Source: Maritalea mediterranea
GTDB taxonomy: Bacteria > Pseudomonadota > Alphaproteobacteria > Rhizobiales > Devosiaceae
Assembly (NCBI RefSeq): GCF_021568695.1
Contig: NZ_JAKGTI010000001.1
Location: forward strand, 682,001 to 746,000
DNA length: 64,000 nucleotides
Reading direction: 5' to 3'
Under the pieces are notes generated by a model. The model did not search any database and was not told the origin of the DNA. It worked only from the letters and a program-made list of their open reading frames with translations. The translations under genes and the position numbers were made by a program. Shown one piece after another: positions 45,245-54,697 of this stretch (positions are counted from its first letter, which is position 1; every line of letters begins with the position of its first letter).

Positions 45245-45272
45245 GCGTCAATCGAACGCGCCAGTTTGAATA

Positions 45273-45303
45273 AAAAAACCCGGCCAATTTTGCCGGGTTT
45301 TTT
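45273..45303. terminator. Bidirectional terminator between cheW and the CheZ-like gene
   Basis: AAAAAACCCGGC (45273-45284) pairs perfectly with GCCGGGTTTTTT (45292-45303) around a seven-base loop. T and A runs on both sides let it serve both converging genes. Confidence 0.92.
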
Positions 45304-45332
45304 GCTGCCTGAATTTTGCTTATCGAACAAAT

Positions 45333-45683
45333 CTAGAAAAGCTCAACATCATCATTATTGCGTTGGGCAACGCCGGACAAGTTTGGTTTCCGCAGTTCAT
45401 CCAAGGTCAAACCAGCCCAAACGTCCTCGGCTTCAACACGGTCTGCAATTTCAACCATTTCGGCCATGCGACGGGCCGCGCCCGCCATATTGTCGCAACG
45501 CTGTTGAACCCGGTCCTGCATTTGCAGGCCCACAATGATTTTTCGGATCGCCGCATTTCGCGCATCCTTGCACCCAATGCTATCGTCCATTAAAACGGCG
45601 AGACCGTCATTAACACGTTCGACCATTTCCGCGGTCTGGCGGGCTGTTTCTTCTAACTCGATGGCCAGTTTTGCCAAGGACAT
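45333..45683 (-). CDS. Small CheZ/CheT-like chemotaxis protein
   Basis: 116 residues, mostly long amphipathic helices. The centre reads KIIVGLQMQDRVQQRCDNM, with a D-x-x-x-Q motif (Asp57, Gln61) placed like the catalytic pair of E. coli CheZ (QDFQDLTGQ). The size resembles rhizobial CheT. The C-terminus ends DDVELF, close to the DDIELF end of CheD encoded next door; in E. coli CheZ the C-terminal peptide binds CheY. A ribosome site GGGGGATGA precedes the ATG. A role as CheY-phosphate phosphatase is inferred from the motif, length and location, not shown. Confidence 0.7.
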   Translation of the reverse strand: MSLAKLAIELEETARQTAEMVERVNDGLAVLMDDSIGCKDARNAAIRKIIVGLQMQDRVQQRCDNMAGAARRMAEMVEIADRVEAEDVWAGLTLDELRKPNLSGVAQRNNDDVELF

Positions 45684-45778
45684 ACGTCATCCCCCGATTA
45701 AATTCCCCACCAGCCTAGCCGTCATTTCCTAACACCTGCTTGCCCAATTCCACAAAAAATATACGAGTTTTGGTTTTG

Positions 45779-45795
45779 GTTAGCAGTTCACTAAC
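45779..45795. promoter_or_regulatory. Dyad in the cheD / CheZ-like divergent promoter region
   Basis: GTTAG-N7-CTAAC, a perfect inverted repeat. Its inner TTAG-N7-CTAA differs from the CtrA consensus TTAA-N7-TTAA at two bases. CtrA controls motility genes in many alphaproteobacteria, so a regulatory role is possible but not established. Confidence 0.4.
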
Positions 45796-45841
45796 AATTT
45801 GGCGTGTACATTTAGGAAAACGAATATTTCAGGTGAGTGTA

Positions 45842-46423
45842 GTGAACACGAGCGCAAGATCGCCAAGGGATATACCAGCAGGATCAACACAACAGGTGCA
45901 TCAGGGCGATTGCCATGTCACCGGAGACCCGAATGTGGCGTTCTCAACCGTGTTGGGATCATGCGTATCGGCATGTGTGCGTGATAAAGTCACCGGTGTC
46001 GGCGGCATGAACCACTTTTTGCTTGGTATTCAATCAGACAGTTCTCGAGACCGATATGGGGAAAGTGCGCGGTATGGTGCTTATGCCATGGAGGAATTGA
46101 TCAACAAAGTACTCACCCAAGGGTCCGGCCAACGCGACCAACTGGAAATAAAGGTGTTTGGCGGCGGTAACATCAACCAGAAGATGGATGATGTAGGCGC
46201 GAAAAACGCGGCCTTTGTCCGGGGATTTTTGTCGGCCGAAGGCTATAAGGCTGCGGCGGAAGATTTGGGCGGAACTTTCGCGCGCCGTGTTGTTTTCCAA
46301 CCTGTGGCGGGCAAGGTTTTTGTCAAACATTTGGACAGCTCGATCAACGATACATTGATCAAAGAGGAAATTTCCAAGGCAAACAAGCCGGCCGTCGAGC
46401 ACGACGATATCGAATTGTTCTGA
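45842..46423 (+). CDS. cheD: Chemoreceptor glutamine deamidase CheD
   Basis: 193 residues from GTG 45842, with AGGTGA five bases upstream; an in-frame start far upstream at 45740 has no ribosome site or homology. CheD motifs are the catalytic Cys in STVLGSCVSAC, the His in GGMNHFLL and the IKVFGGGNI strand. It deamidates receptor glutamines. The last residues, DDIELF, resemble the tail of the neighbouring CheZ-like protein. Confidence 0.92.
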   Translation: MNTSARSPRDIPAGSTQQVHQGDCHVTGDPNVAFSTVLGSCVSACVRDKVTGVGGMNHFLLGIQSDSSRDRYGESARYGAYAMEELINKVLTQGSGQRDQLEIKVFGGGNINQKMDDVGAKNAAFVRGFLSAEGYKAAAEDLGGTFARRVVFQPVAGKVFVKHLDSSINDTLIKEEISKANKPAVEHDDIELF

Positions 46424-46458
46424 TCACACTGATCAAAAATCAGCGTATATACACCCAG

Positions 46459-46487
46459 GGGCACGTTCAGGCGTGCCCTTTATTTTT
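46459..46487 (+). terminator. Intrinsic terminator of cheD
   Basis: GGGCACG (46459-46465) and CGTGCCC (46472-46478) have a six-base loop and are followed by TTTATTTTT. Confidence 0.85.
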
Positions 46488-46754
46488 GCCGAAATGCCCA
46501 AATCAAAACCAACTATTAACCAATATTTTTTACCTTTAAGCAAGAAATTGAACAGGCGAAAAAAGGTATACAGTCGCTATTTATTGCCCCGATATTTTCG
46601 TGTTGATCATGTGTGGAAACATTTACCAAATTTAAGGGTGTGATCCGCCATAATCCTTGCGAAGGCGCACGTCAAAATTGGCGCGCCCCACCAATAAACG
46701 GGCTGTTTTGCGTCAGGTAGACGTAAAGTCAGGGGAAATGAGGCTGGGACCGGT
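46488..46754. other. Intergenic region upstream of cheR
   Basis: About 270 bases without a gene, AT-rich on the left. TTAACCAA at 46516-46523 resembles the TTAACCAT half site reported for CtrA. It should contain the promoter of cheR-cheB; I could not define it with confidence. Confidence 0.4.
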
Positions 46755-47606
46755 ATGGATAATGGTGAGATCTCCTTGTCAGATCGCGAATTTGAAGCGG
46801 TAAGAAATAAAGTGTACAAGCTCGCGGGCATCTCCATGAGCGATGCAAAGCGCACGCTTGTGGTGTCTCGTCTGTCAAAAATTGTGCGGCGGCTTAATTT
46901 ACAGACCTTTTCGGACTACATTGATTTTCTTGATCGCAACGCCAGCGCCGACGATATTCAAGAATTCATCAATGCCCTGACCACCAACCTGACACGCTTC
47001 TATCGCGAAGATCACCATTTTGACCATTTGGTCGATCATGTGGGTAATTTGATGAAAGATCCAAAGATCGCAGCATCCAAACGCTTGCGGATTTGGTCTG
47101 CAGGCTGCTCGACAGGGCAGGAGCCTTACACAATTGCAATGGCGTTGTTGAGCGCTTTTCCGCAATTGAAAAGCTGGGATATGCGCATTCTCGCCACGGA
47201 CATCGATACCGATGTGGTAAGGCGGGCGCAAACAGGTGTGTATAAAGAGAATGATTTGGCCGGCCTGAGTGCAGAGCGGTCTAAATTCTTTGAGCCACTG
47301 GGCAATGGCGATGTCCAAATTCCTGAGTTTATCCGCAAAACAATTGCGTTTAAGCCGCTTAATTTGATGCATGAATGGCCCATGAAAGGCCCATTCGATG
47401 CAATTTTTTGTCGCAATGTAGCCATCTATTTCAACAAGCCGACGCAGGAGCGCATGTTTACCCGCATGGGCGAATTGTTGGCGCCACATGGCTTTTTATA
47501 TATCGGCCACTCGGAAAACCTGAATTCCGTTTCTGAGAAATTCAAGCTTGTCGGCAAGACGATCTATAAACCTAAATCTGAACCGGCATCTCGGAGCGCA
47601 GCATGA
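46755..47606 (+). CDS. cheR: Chemoreceptor methyltransferase CheR
   Basis: 283 residues. The N-terminal helical domain carries LTTNLTRFYREDHHF, and the Rossmann domain has the SAM-binding motif WSAGCSTGQEPYTIAM (about residues 115-130), followed by FDAIFCRNVAIYF. It methylates receptor glutamates using S-adenosylmethionine. The cheB start overlaps its stop by four bases. Confidence 0.95.
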   Translation: MDNGEISLSDREFEAVRNKVYKLAGISMSDAKRTLVVSRLSKIVRRLNLQTFSDYIDFLDRNASADDIQEFINALTTNLTRFYREDHHFDHLVDHVGNLMKDPKIAASKRLRIWSAGCSTGQEPYTIAMALLSAFPQLKSWDMRILATDIDTDVVRRAQTGVYKENDLAGLSAERSKFFEPLGNGDVQIPEFIRKTIAFKPLNLMHEWPMKGPFDAIFCRNVAIYFNKPTQERMFTRMGELLAPHGFLYIGHSENLNSVSEKFKLVGKTIYKPKSEPASRSAA

Positions 47607-48667
47607 TCAAAGTTCTAATCGTTGACGATTCCGCTCTTATCCGCAGTGTTTTGGAAACATTGCTGAGTGCAGACCCTAATATTCATGTTGTGGGTACGGC
47701 GTGCGATCCGATGGATGCACGGGGTAAAATCAAAACGCTCAATCCAGACGTTGTGACGCTGGATATCGAAATGCCCAATATGAACGGGCTGGCCTTTTTG
47801 GAAAAAATCATGCGGTTGCGTCCGACGCCTGTGGTGATGATTTCCACCCTGACGCAGAAGGGCGCGCGCGAAACCTTATTGGCGCTCGAACTGGGTGCGG
47901 TAGATTTTGTCGCCAAACCGGGCCACGATCTTGAAGGTGGTTTGGAAGGGTTTGGCCGTGAGGTGCGCGAGAAAGTCATTGCAGCCTCTCAGTCTGACGT
48001 GAAGGGCCGCGCGATGGCGCGTCAGCCAGCAAGTGGCGCAGGTGCGAAACGTGCTGCAGTACCGTCCAAGGTGAATTCTTCCCGCAAGGCCTTGATTGCG
48101 CTCGGCGCATCAACCGGTGGGGTCGAAGCCATCAAGACAGTACTGTCTGGTTTGCCCAAAGATTGTCCGCCGGTGGTTATTGCCCAACATATGCCCGCCG
48201 GTTTTACCGAGCGATTTGCTTCTCGACTGAATGAGGTGAGTGGCTTGACCGTTGTTGAGGCGAAAGACCGTGAGCCGGTCAAGCCAGGTCATGCCTATAT
48301 CGCACCCGGTGGTGCCCATTTGCGTGTCGAATATAGCTCGGGCCAATTGAAGTGCCGTATCGGCGAGGATGAAGTTGTTTCTGGTCATCGGCCCTCCGTC
48401 GATGTGCTGTTTAGCTCAGTGGCCAAACAAGTGGGCGATTTTGCTGTCGGAGCCATTCTCACCGGGATGGGTAAGGATGGGGCGCAGGGTTTGTTGGAAA
48501 TGCGGCAAGCCGGCGCCTACACAATTGGCCAGTCCCAGTCGTCAGCCCTGATTTACGGCATGCCCGGTGCGGCGAAAGCATTAGGCGCTGTGCAGGAAGA
48601 AACAAAAATTGAATCCATCGCCTCCAAGCTGATCAGCGCTTTGGAAGCAAAACGTGATGCTGCTTAA
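47603..48667 (+). CDS. cheB: Protein-glutamate methylesterase CheB
   Basis: 354 residues. A receiver domain (1-120) with phosphoacceptor Asp54 in LDIEMPNMNG, a linker, and the methylesterase domain with the catalytic triad Ser170 (LGASTGG), His196 (AQHMPAGF) and Asp292 (GMGKDGAQG). It removes receptor methyl groups and deamidates glutamines when phosphorylated by CheA. It is coupled to cheR. Confidence 0.96.
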   Translation: MIKVLIVDDSALIRSVLETLLSADPNIHVVGTACDPMDARGKIKTLNPDVVTLDIEMPNMNGLAFLEKIMRLRPTPVVMISTLTQKGARETLLALELGAVDFVAKPGHDLEGGLEGFGREVREKVIAASQSDVKGRAMARQPASGAGAKRAAVPSKVNSSRKALIALGASTGGVEAIKTVLSGLPKDCPPVVIAQHMPAGFTERFASRLNEVSGLTVVEAKDREPVKPGHAYIAPGGAHLRVEYSSGQLKCRIGEDEVVSGHRPSVDVLFSSVAKQVGDFAVGAILTGMGKDGAQGLLEMRQAGAYTIGQSQSSALIYGMPGAAKALGAVQEETKIESIASKLISALEAKRDAA

Positions 48668-48723
48668 GCATAAGTTGATATATTAGTAACGGTTTGACGT
48701 TTATGATGCGATTTGAATTAACA

Positions 48724-48731
48724 TTAACCAT
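48724..48731 (+). promoter_or_regulatory. CtrA-like half site before the second cheY
   Basis: TTAACCAT lies 24 bases before the cheY start and is preceded by TTAACA at 48718. The 8-mer matches the short CtrA motif described in Caulobacter. Short motif, so chance occurrence is possible. Confidence 0.35.
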
Positions 48732-48754
48732 GAACACATCAGAGGCCCAAGCGT

Positions 48755-49144
48755 ATGCCTAAAGCCAGTTCTATGACCGTTTTGATTGTTGATGATCAGC
48801 AATCCATGCGCGGGATCTGTAAGTTTATCCTGAACCAACTTGGCTTCAAGACAGTTATTGAAGCCAAATCCGGTCGCGATGCGCTCACCAAATTGGAATC
48901 GTCCAATGTCGATCTGATCATCTCGGATTGGAACATGGATGACGTTGACGGGCTCACCTTGCTTAAAGTGATCCGCAAGCACCCAAAGACCAACAAGTTG
49001 CCGTTTATTATGGCAACGGGTCGAGGCGACAAAGAGCAAGTAAAAGAAGCGATTGCCTGCGGTGTGAACAACTACGTTATCAAGCCATTTGATGCCGGCA
49101 CAATGAAGAAAAAGATTGAAGCAGTAATCGGTGCCCTGACCTAG
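48755..49144 (+). CDS. cheY: CheY response regulator (downstream copy)
   Basis: 129 residues, a single receiver domain: VDDQ (Asp13-Asp14), phosphoacceptor Asp58 in ISDWNMDDVDG, Thr88 in MATGRG and Lys110 in VIKPFD. The DWNM context is the classic CheY form, unlike the first copy (DINM). By analogy with Sinorhizobium it would be the copy that acts on the flagellar motor. It lies between cheB and a chemoreceptor. Confidence 0.92.
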   Translation: MPKASSMTVLIVDDQQSMRGICKFILNQLGFKTVIEAKSGRDALTKLESSNVDLIISDWNMDDVDGLTLLKVIRKHPKTNKLPFIMATGRGDKEQVKEAIACGVNNYVIKPFDAGTMKKKIEAVIGALT

Positions 49145-49317
49145 CGCGCATCAAGTTTTTGCGCGCTATTTCTTAAGTTAAAATCTATTCGAATTGTTGC
49201 GTTTTTTAAGACATGTTTAGCTTTTCCACTTTAATTTAGTATCCGAATGATTGCGAATTTTGCTCAAATTATCGCAAATTTGGGGGAGATTCTACAAAAG
49301 TGTAGAAAAGGTCGAGC

Positions 49318-51855
49318 ATGTTCAAGAAACTCAAAATGCCATCCATCACAATCGCGAAGAAACTGCCGGTTGTAGTCGTATCGGCGGCGCTTCTGGTGGG
49401 CGCCGGTGTTGGTTTTGTGAGCTATCAGGTCTCGCAAAACACGGTCAATAATCTCACGCAACAGCGATTATCCACCATTGCGTCAATTCGGGCTGAGACA
49501 CTTTCGGATCTATTGGCTAAAATGTCCAATGATCTGGTTAAGGCTTCAAGCGATCCTAACGTTGTGAGTAACGCGACGGAATTGCGTAAGACTTGGGGAC
49601 AAGCGGATGCGGACGATCCCACCAGCTATCTGCAGGAAGGGTTTATTGACAACAACCCGCACGCTGAAAATGAACGGCATTTGGCCAACACCGCAAAACA
49701 GTTCACCAACTATGATTTCGCGCACTCGCGCATTCACCCTGAATTAGCGACCCAAGCAATTAATGCCGGCTACAAAGACATCTTGTTGCTTTCGCCCGAC
49801 GGGGTTGTGGTCTACTCAGTATTCAAGCAGCGCGACTTTGCGACCAGAATTGAAGCCGGTTCCCCATTGGCGAATATTTTGCAGCAAGCCGAAGCTGCTG
49901 AGGCTGGCGAAGCGGTGTTCACCGATTTCGCGCCATACCCGCATTATGAAGATGTGCCTGCCAGCTTTATGGGCAGTAAGATTGTCAATGATAAGGGTAA
50001 TTTTGTCGGTGTACTCGTGTTTGGTGTGCCCTATGACACGGTGGCGAACTTTATCGGGTTGAAGAAGGGGTTGGGTGAAACCGGCGAAACCTTGCTTGTT
50101 GGGTCAGATAATGTCCTGCGTGTCGATTCGGCCCATACAGAAGAAAATGACGCTTTTGTCGCAACTTTGGAAACCGAAGCGGTAACCAAGGCTATTTCTG
50201 GCGAGGCCGCGCGTTCAATTGCAACCGACAGCCATGGGGACAAGATCCATGTGGAGGCGGTACCTGTTGAGTTTGCAGGCGTAAAATGGGCCATGGTCGC
50301 CACACAGGAAATCTCTGAATTGTTCCAACCTGTCGCGGAAATGCGCAACATGATGTTGATCGTTGGCGGTATTATGCTGGCGATCGCCGTTGGCGCTGGT
50401 CTGTTCTTTACCCGCACCATCACCGTGCCAATCTCCCGGCTGACCAAAACCATGGGTGCTTTGGCGAAGGGCGACCTAAATGTAGAGGTGCATGGCACTC
50501 AGGGCAAAGACGAGTTGGGCGAAATGGCTCGGGCTGTTGAAGTCTTCCGTGAAAACGGCATCAAAGTTGAGCAAATGACCGAAGCTGAGAAGGAGGCATC
50601 CGCCACCCGCGCTGCCGAGCGTCAGCAAATGATGCGTGAGCTGCAATCTGCCTTTGGTGATGTGGTTGACGCTGCTGTGGACGGTGATTTCTCACGTCGC
50701 GTGGAAGCCGAATTCCCAGATCAGGAATTGAACACTTTGGCTGAAGGTGTAAACCGGTTGGTGGAAACCGTAGATCGCGGCATCAGCGAAACGGGCAAGG
50801 TGCTTTCTGCGTTGGCCGATGCGAACCTGACAGTGCGCATGGAAGGTGAATACAAGGGCGCTTTCGATCAGTTGAAAACTGACACCAACCGCGTGAACTC
50901 TAAATTGAGTGAAGTGATTGGCCAGTTGCGTTCAACATCACGCGCCCTGAAAGTCGCAACCAGCGAAATTCTGGCCGGGGCAAATGATTTGTCCAGCCGG
51001 ACAAACGAGCAGGCGGCGACTATCAACCAGACGTCCATGACAATGAATGAATTGTCCAAGACAGTGCTTGAAAATGCCAAGGAAGCATCAGACGCCAGCG
51101 CCAACGCTGAGCAGGTGCGCCAAACTGCAGAGCAGGGCGGTGAAGTGATGCGCCAGGCCAATGAAGCCATGGAACGGATCACATCATCATCCAACCAAAT
51201 CTCGAACATTATTGGCATGATTGATGATATTGCCTTCCAGACCAATTTGTTGGCCTTGAACGCTTCAGTTGAGGCCGCACGTGCTGGCGAAGCCGGCAAG
51301 GGTTTTGCGGTTGTGGCCGTGGAAGTGCGCCGTCTGGCCCAGTCAGCGGCCAACGCGTCTTCAGATGTGAAAAAGCTGATTGAGCAATCAGTTTCTGAGG
51401 TCAGTGATGGTTCGAAGCTGGTGGCCGAGGCCGCAACCAACCTTGAAACCATGTTGGAAGCAGCGCGCGCGAACAATGCGATCATGGTGTCCATTGCGGA
51501 TAAGAGTAAAGCGCAGGCGACTTCTATCGAACAAATCACCACGTCTGTGGCGCAGATGGATGATATGACACAGCGTAACGCGGCGCTTGTGGAAGAAACC
51601 AATGCGGCCATTGAGCAAACCGAAGCGCAGGCCTCCGAGCTTGATGCCATCGTAGATGTGTTTGTTACCGATGAGCGCGGTGGTGAGAAGCCTGCACCTG
51701 CGCCAGCCCCGTCTAGCGCAACACAAGCGACGGGCATTAAGGGTTTGCAGCAAAAGGTTGTGACCGCTGCAAAATCTTATCTAAGTCGGGGTAACGCCGC
51801 CGTGAAGCAAGAAGAGACGGTGGTGGAAGAGGAAGATGATTGGAAAGAGTTCTAG
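49318..51855 (+). CDS. Methyl-accepting chemotaxis protein with double-Cache sensor
   Basis: 845 residues. Membrane segment 1 is about 16-38. A periplasmic Cache-type sensor fills about 40-340 ([32 protein letters not shown]). Membrane segment 2 is about 343-365, followed by a HAMP domain and at least one further HAMP-like repeat up to about 530. The signalling domain has its conserved hairpin tip [20 protein letters not shown] around residue 640. The extreme C-terminus is DDWKEF, which fits the xWxxF tether that recruits CheR and CheB to receptors. The ligand is unknown. It is the last gene of the che cluster and is followed by a strong terminator. Confidence 0.93.
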   Translation: MFKKLKMPSITIAKKLPVVVVSAALLVGAGVGFVSYQVSQNTVNNLTQQRLSTIASIRAETLSDLLAKMSNDLVKASSDPNVVSNATELRKTWGQADADDPTSYLQEGFIDNNPHAENERHLANTAKQFTNYDFAHSRIHPELATQAINAGYKDILLLSPDGVVVYSVFKQRDFATRIEAGSPLANILQQAEAAEAGEAVFTDFAPYPHYEDVPASFMGSKIVNDKGNFVGVLVFGVPYDTVANFIGLKKGLGETGETLLVGSDNVLRVDSAHTEENDAFVATLETEAVTKAISGEAARSIATDSHGDKIHVEAVPVEFAGVKWAMVATQEISELFQPVAEMRNMMLIVGGIMLAIAVGAGLFFTRTITVPISRLTKTMGALAKGDLNVEVHGTQGKDELGEMARAVEVFRENGIKVEQMTEAEKEASATRAAERQQMMRELQSAFGDVVDAAVDGDFSRRVEAEFPDQELNTLAEGVNRLVETVDRGISETGKVLSALADANLTVRMEGEYKGAFDQLKTDTNRVNSKLSEVIGQLRSTSRALKVATSEILAGANDLSSRTNEQAATINQTSMTMNELSKTVLENAKEASDASANAEQVRQTAEQGGEVMRQANEAMERITSSSNQISNIIGMIDDIAFQTNLLALNASVEAARAGEAGKGFAVVAVEVRRLAQSAANASSDVKKLIEQSVSEVSDGSKLVAEAATNLETMLEAARANNAIMVSIADKSKAQATSIEQITTSVAQMDDMTQRNAALVEETNAAIEQTEAQASELDAIVDVFVTDERGGEKPAPAPAPSSATQATGIKGLQQKVVTAAKSYLSRGNAAVKQEETVVEEEDDWKEF

Positions 51856-51883
51856 GCACTTCTTCCATACCTGTTAAAAAATC

Positions 51884-51914
51884 GGCCCGGTTCAATCGAA
51901 CCGGGCCTTTTTTT
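51884..51914 (+). terminator. Intrinsic terminator of the chemoreceptor gene
   Basis: A ten-base perfect stem, GGCCCGGTTC (51884-51893) and GAACCGGGCC (51898-51907), has a four-base loop and seven T residues after it. Confidence 0.93.
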
Positions 51915-52039
51915 GTCCACGGGCATTAGGGGGATGTGGACAAATGATGTCTCAGGCAGGTGACATCTAAACATGAGTATAAAAATCATATTTATTATTC
52001 TTTGTCAACTCGACATGATGCGCCAAAAAAGGTGATTCT

Positions 52040-52420
52040 GTGTCAGATAGTCGTTTTTGGCGGATGGTTTGGTCAATCGTGGCGTGGACCAGTTTGGGGC
52101 TCGGCTTGATCGGGGTTTTCCTGCCTGTCATGCCCACCACCCCGTTTTTGATCGTGGCAGCCTTTGGCTTTGCCCGATCCAATGAGCGCATTCATAAATG
52201 GTTGATTGAACACCCCCAACTGGGGCCCCCCATCGCCGATTGGGAAAAATATGGTGCTATATCAACACGGGCCAAGATAACAGCCGTGCTTACGATGGCG
52301 GGCGCTTTCTCGTTGAGCGTGTTGATCGGCCTGCGCTGGGAGCTTTTGGCCATCCAAGGGGCGTGTTTAGCCGGCGCGGCCCTGTTTGTGGTCACGCGCA
52401 GAGCACCCCCGAAACACTAG
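52040..52420 (+). CDS. DUF454 (YbaN-like) inner membrane protein
   Basis: 126 residues from GTG 52040, preceded by AAGGTGA. The DUF454 hallmark is GLIGVFLPVMPTTPFLIVA near the start, followed by FARSNERIHKWL and HPQLGPPIADWE. About three or four membrane segments are seen. The function of this family is unknown. It stands alone before the malate synthase operon. Confidence 0.85.
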   Translation: MSDSRFWRMVWSIVAWTSLGLGLIGVFLPVMPTTPFLIVAAFGFARSNERIHKWLIEHPQLGPPIADWEKYGAISTRAKITAVLTMAGAFSLSVLIGLRWELLAIQGACLAGAALFVVTRRAPPKH

Positions 52421-52433
52421 TGATGATTTGCTG

Positions 52434-52460
52434 AATTCCACAATGCGGAATTGATTTCCA
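52434..52460 (+). promoter_or_regulatory. IclR-type operator upstream of malate synthase
   Basis: CGGAATTGATTTCCA (52446-52460) matches 13 of 15 positions of the E. coli IclR box TGGAAATNATTTCCA. It overlaps a second dyad, AATTCC-N7-GGAATT (52434-52452). The IclR-family regulator encoded after glcB is the obvious candidate to bind it. Confidence 0.68.
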
Positions 52461-52466
52461 TTTCTG

Positions 52467-52496
52467 TTGACAGTTGGAGGGGGAAGTCGCTATCCT
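52467..52496 (+). promoter_or_regulatory. Probable sigma-70 promoter of glcB-iclR
   Basis: TTGACA (52467-52472), an 18-base spacer and TATCCT (52491-52496), lying seven bases after the IclR box. The -35 is a perfect match and the ATG follows about 30 bases later. Confidence 0.7.
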
Positions 52497-52525
52497 CAGC
52501 AAAATTCAATTGGTGAGGATTAATC

Positions 52526-54697
52526 ATGCGCGCATCAGACTATGTGGAAATCGGCAATCTGAAGGTGGCTAAACCCTTGGCAGCCCTCGTGGAGGATGAA
52601 ATTTTGCCGGGTCTGAATTTCGACCCCGATCAGGTGTGGGGTGCGTTTGAAAAGATCTTGGCCGATCTGGCACCGCGCAATAAGGATCTGCTGGCGAAGC
52701 GGGAAAAAATTCAACAGCAGATTGACGATTATCACCGGGCCCATCAAGGTGCACCCTGGGACGCGAAAAACTATAAAAAGTTCCTCAAAATGATTGGCTA
52801 TCTTGTTGCTGAAGGGGCTGATTTCGAAATCGGTACCCAGAACGTAGACGATGAGATCGCTAAGGTCGCTGGGCCGCAATTGGTGGTGCCAGTGATGAAC
52901 GCCCGTTTCGCCCTCAATGCCGCCAACGCTCGTTGGGGGTCGCTCTATGATGGATTATACGGCACGGATGCAATTTCCACCGAGGGTGAACTCGCACCTG
53001 GGAAAAATTATAATGAAAAGCGCGGCGCCGAAGTGATTGCCAGAGCAGCCGCCTTTTTGGACCAGGCCATCCCGCTCGCCAAAGGCACGCATGGCGCTGC
53101 CACCAGCTATCAGCACAAAGACGAACAGTTCTGCGCCATCATTGATGGTGAAGAGGTCGCGCTGAAAAATCCTGACCAATTTGTCGGCACGCGGGAAACT
53201 CGAGACGGGCAAGGCTATCTATTCGTCAATAATGGCCTGCATGTGGAGGTCGTGATCAATAAGGATGATCCGATTGGCCAGCAGAGCGGGGCAGGGGTGA
53301 AAGATGTGATCGTTGAAGCCGCCCTGACCACCATTCAAGATTGCGAAGATTCTGTCGCGGCTGTTGATGCGGAAGACAAAACCATCGTTTATCGCAACTG
53401 GCTCGGGCTGATGAAGGGCGACCTGCAATCGAGCTTCACCAAAAACGGCAAGGAGATGGTCCGTTCCCTTAATGGTGACCTCACCTTTACCGGCACCGAC
53501 GGAAAAGACTTTTCTCTGCCAGGTCGCTCCCTGATGCTGGTGCGCAATGTGGGGCATTTGATGACCAACAATGCCGTACTTTACGCCAATGATGAGGAAG
53601 TGCCTGAAGGCATGCTTGACGCGATGATCACCGTTCTGTGCGCGCTGCATGATCTGAACAAGTCAGACGGCCCGCGCAATTCGCGTGCCGGTTCAATCTA
53701 TATTGTTAAACCTAAAATGCACGGGCCCGAAGAAGCTGCGCTGACTGACGAACTGTTTGATCGCGTGGAAGACGCTTATAATCTGCCCCGGCACACCATC
53801 AAGGTCGGCGTGATGGATGAAGAGCGCCGCACCACGGTCAATCTCAAAGAGTGTATCCGCGCGGTGAAGGACCGCGTGGTCTTCATCAATACTGGCTTTT
53901 TGGACCGTACTGGCGACGAAATCCACACCTCCATGTTGGCCGGACCGGTGCTGCCCAAAGGCGACATTAAAGGCGCCAAATGGCTGACCGCCTATGAAAA
54001 CTGGAATGTGGATACCGGACTTGAAACCGGATTTTCTAAAAAAGCCCAGATCGGCAAGGGCATGTGGGCCATGCCCGACGAAATGGCCAAAATGCTGGAC
54101 ACCAAAACCGATCATTTGAAAGCCGGAGCCAATTGCGCCTGGGTGCCATCACCAACAGCCGCCGTGCTGCATGCCACGCATTATCACCAGATCGATGTGT
54201 TCGACGTGCAAGCGCAGCTTAAACAGCGGGAAAAAGCGGCGCTGGACGATATTTTAACCCCACCTTTGCTCGAGGGGCGCAACCTGTCAGAAGACGAAGT
54301 GCAAAACGAGCTGGAAAACAATGCCCAAGGTATTTTGGGCTATGTGGTGCGCTGGATCGATCAGGGCGTGGGCTGCTCTAAGGTGCCGGACATTCATGAT
54401 GTGGGCCTGATGGAAGATCGCGCGACCCTGCGCATTTCCGCCCAACACATTGCCAACTGGTTGTTGCACGGTCTGGTTACCGAAGACCAGGTGCGCGAGG
54501 CCATGAAAAAAATGGCGAAGAAAGTGGACGCGCAAAACGCTGACGATCCGGCTTATAAGCCCATGGCGGACAATTTTGATCGATCTGTCGCCTTCGCTGC
54601 CGCGTGCGAACTGGTGTTTGAAGGCAAAAATCAACCGTCTGGTTATACGGAGCCAATTTTACACCGCAGACGCTTGGAAGCAAAGGCAAAGGCCTAA
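52526..54697 (+). CDS. glcB: Malate synthase G
   Basis: 723 residues, the standard length for the G isoform (AceB is about 530). GGTGAGG precedes the ATG. Signature segments are [18 protein letters not shown] and [12 protein letters not shown] in the catalytic barrel (with the glyoxylate-binding Arg region), [19 protein letters not shown], and near the end [20 protein letters not shown] carrying the catalytic Asp. It condenses glyoxylate with acetyl-CoA to malate in the glyoxylate cycle or glycolate use. Isocitrate lyase is not in the window. The iclR gene begins immediately at its stop. Confidence 0.96.
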   Translation: MRASDYVEIGNLKVAKPLAALVEDEILPGLNFDPDQVWGAFEKILADLAPRNKDLLAKREKIQQQIDDYHRAHQGAPWDAKNYKKFLKMIGYLVAEGADFEIGTQNVDDEIAKVAGPQLVVPVMNARFALNAANARWGSLYDGLYGTDAISTEGELAPGKNYNEKRGAEVIARAAAFLDQAIPLAKGTHGAATSYQHKDEQFCAIIDGEEVALKNPDQFVGTRETRDGQGYLFVNNGLHVEVVINKDDPIGQQSGAGVKDVIVEAALTTIQDCEDSVAAVDAEDKTIVYRNWLGLMKGDLQSSFTKNGKEMVRSLNGDLTFTGTDGKDFSLPGRSLMLVRNVGHLMTNNAVLYANDEEVPEGMLDAMITVLCALHDLNKSDGPRNSRAGSIYIVKPKMHGPEEAALTDELFDRVEDAYNLPRHTIKVGVMDEERRTTVNLKECIRAVKDRVVFINTGFLDRTGDEIHTSMLAGPVLPKGDIKGAKWLTAYENWNVDTGLETGFSKKAQIGKGMWAMPDEMAKMLDTKTDHLKAGANCAWVPSPTAAVLHATHYHQIDVFDVQAQLKQREKAALDDILTPPLLEGRNLSEDEVQNELENNAQGILGYVVRWIDQGVGCSKVPDIHDVGLMEDRATLRISAQHIANWLLHGLVTEDQVREAMKKMAKKVDAQNADDPAYKPMADNFDRSVAFAAACELVFEGKNQPSGYTEPILHRRRLEAKAKA

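Noticed and set aside
45740-45841. Longer N-terminus for CheD
   Set aside because: The extra residues do not resemble CheD, overlap the promoter region and lack a ribosome site; GTG 45842 has one.
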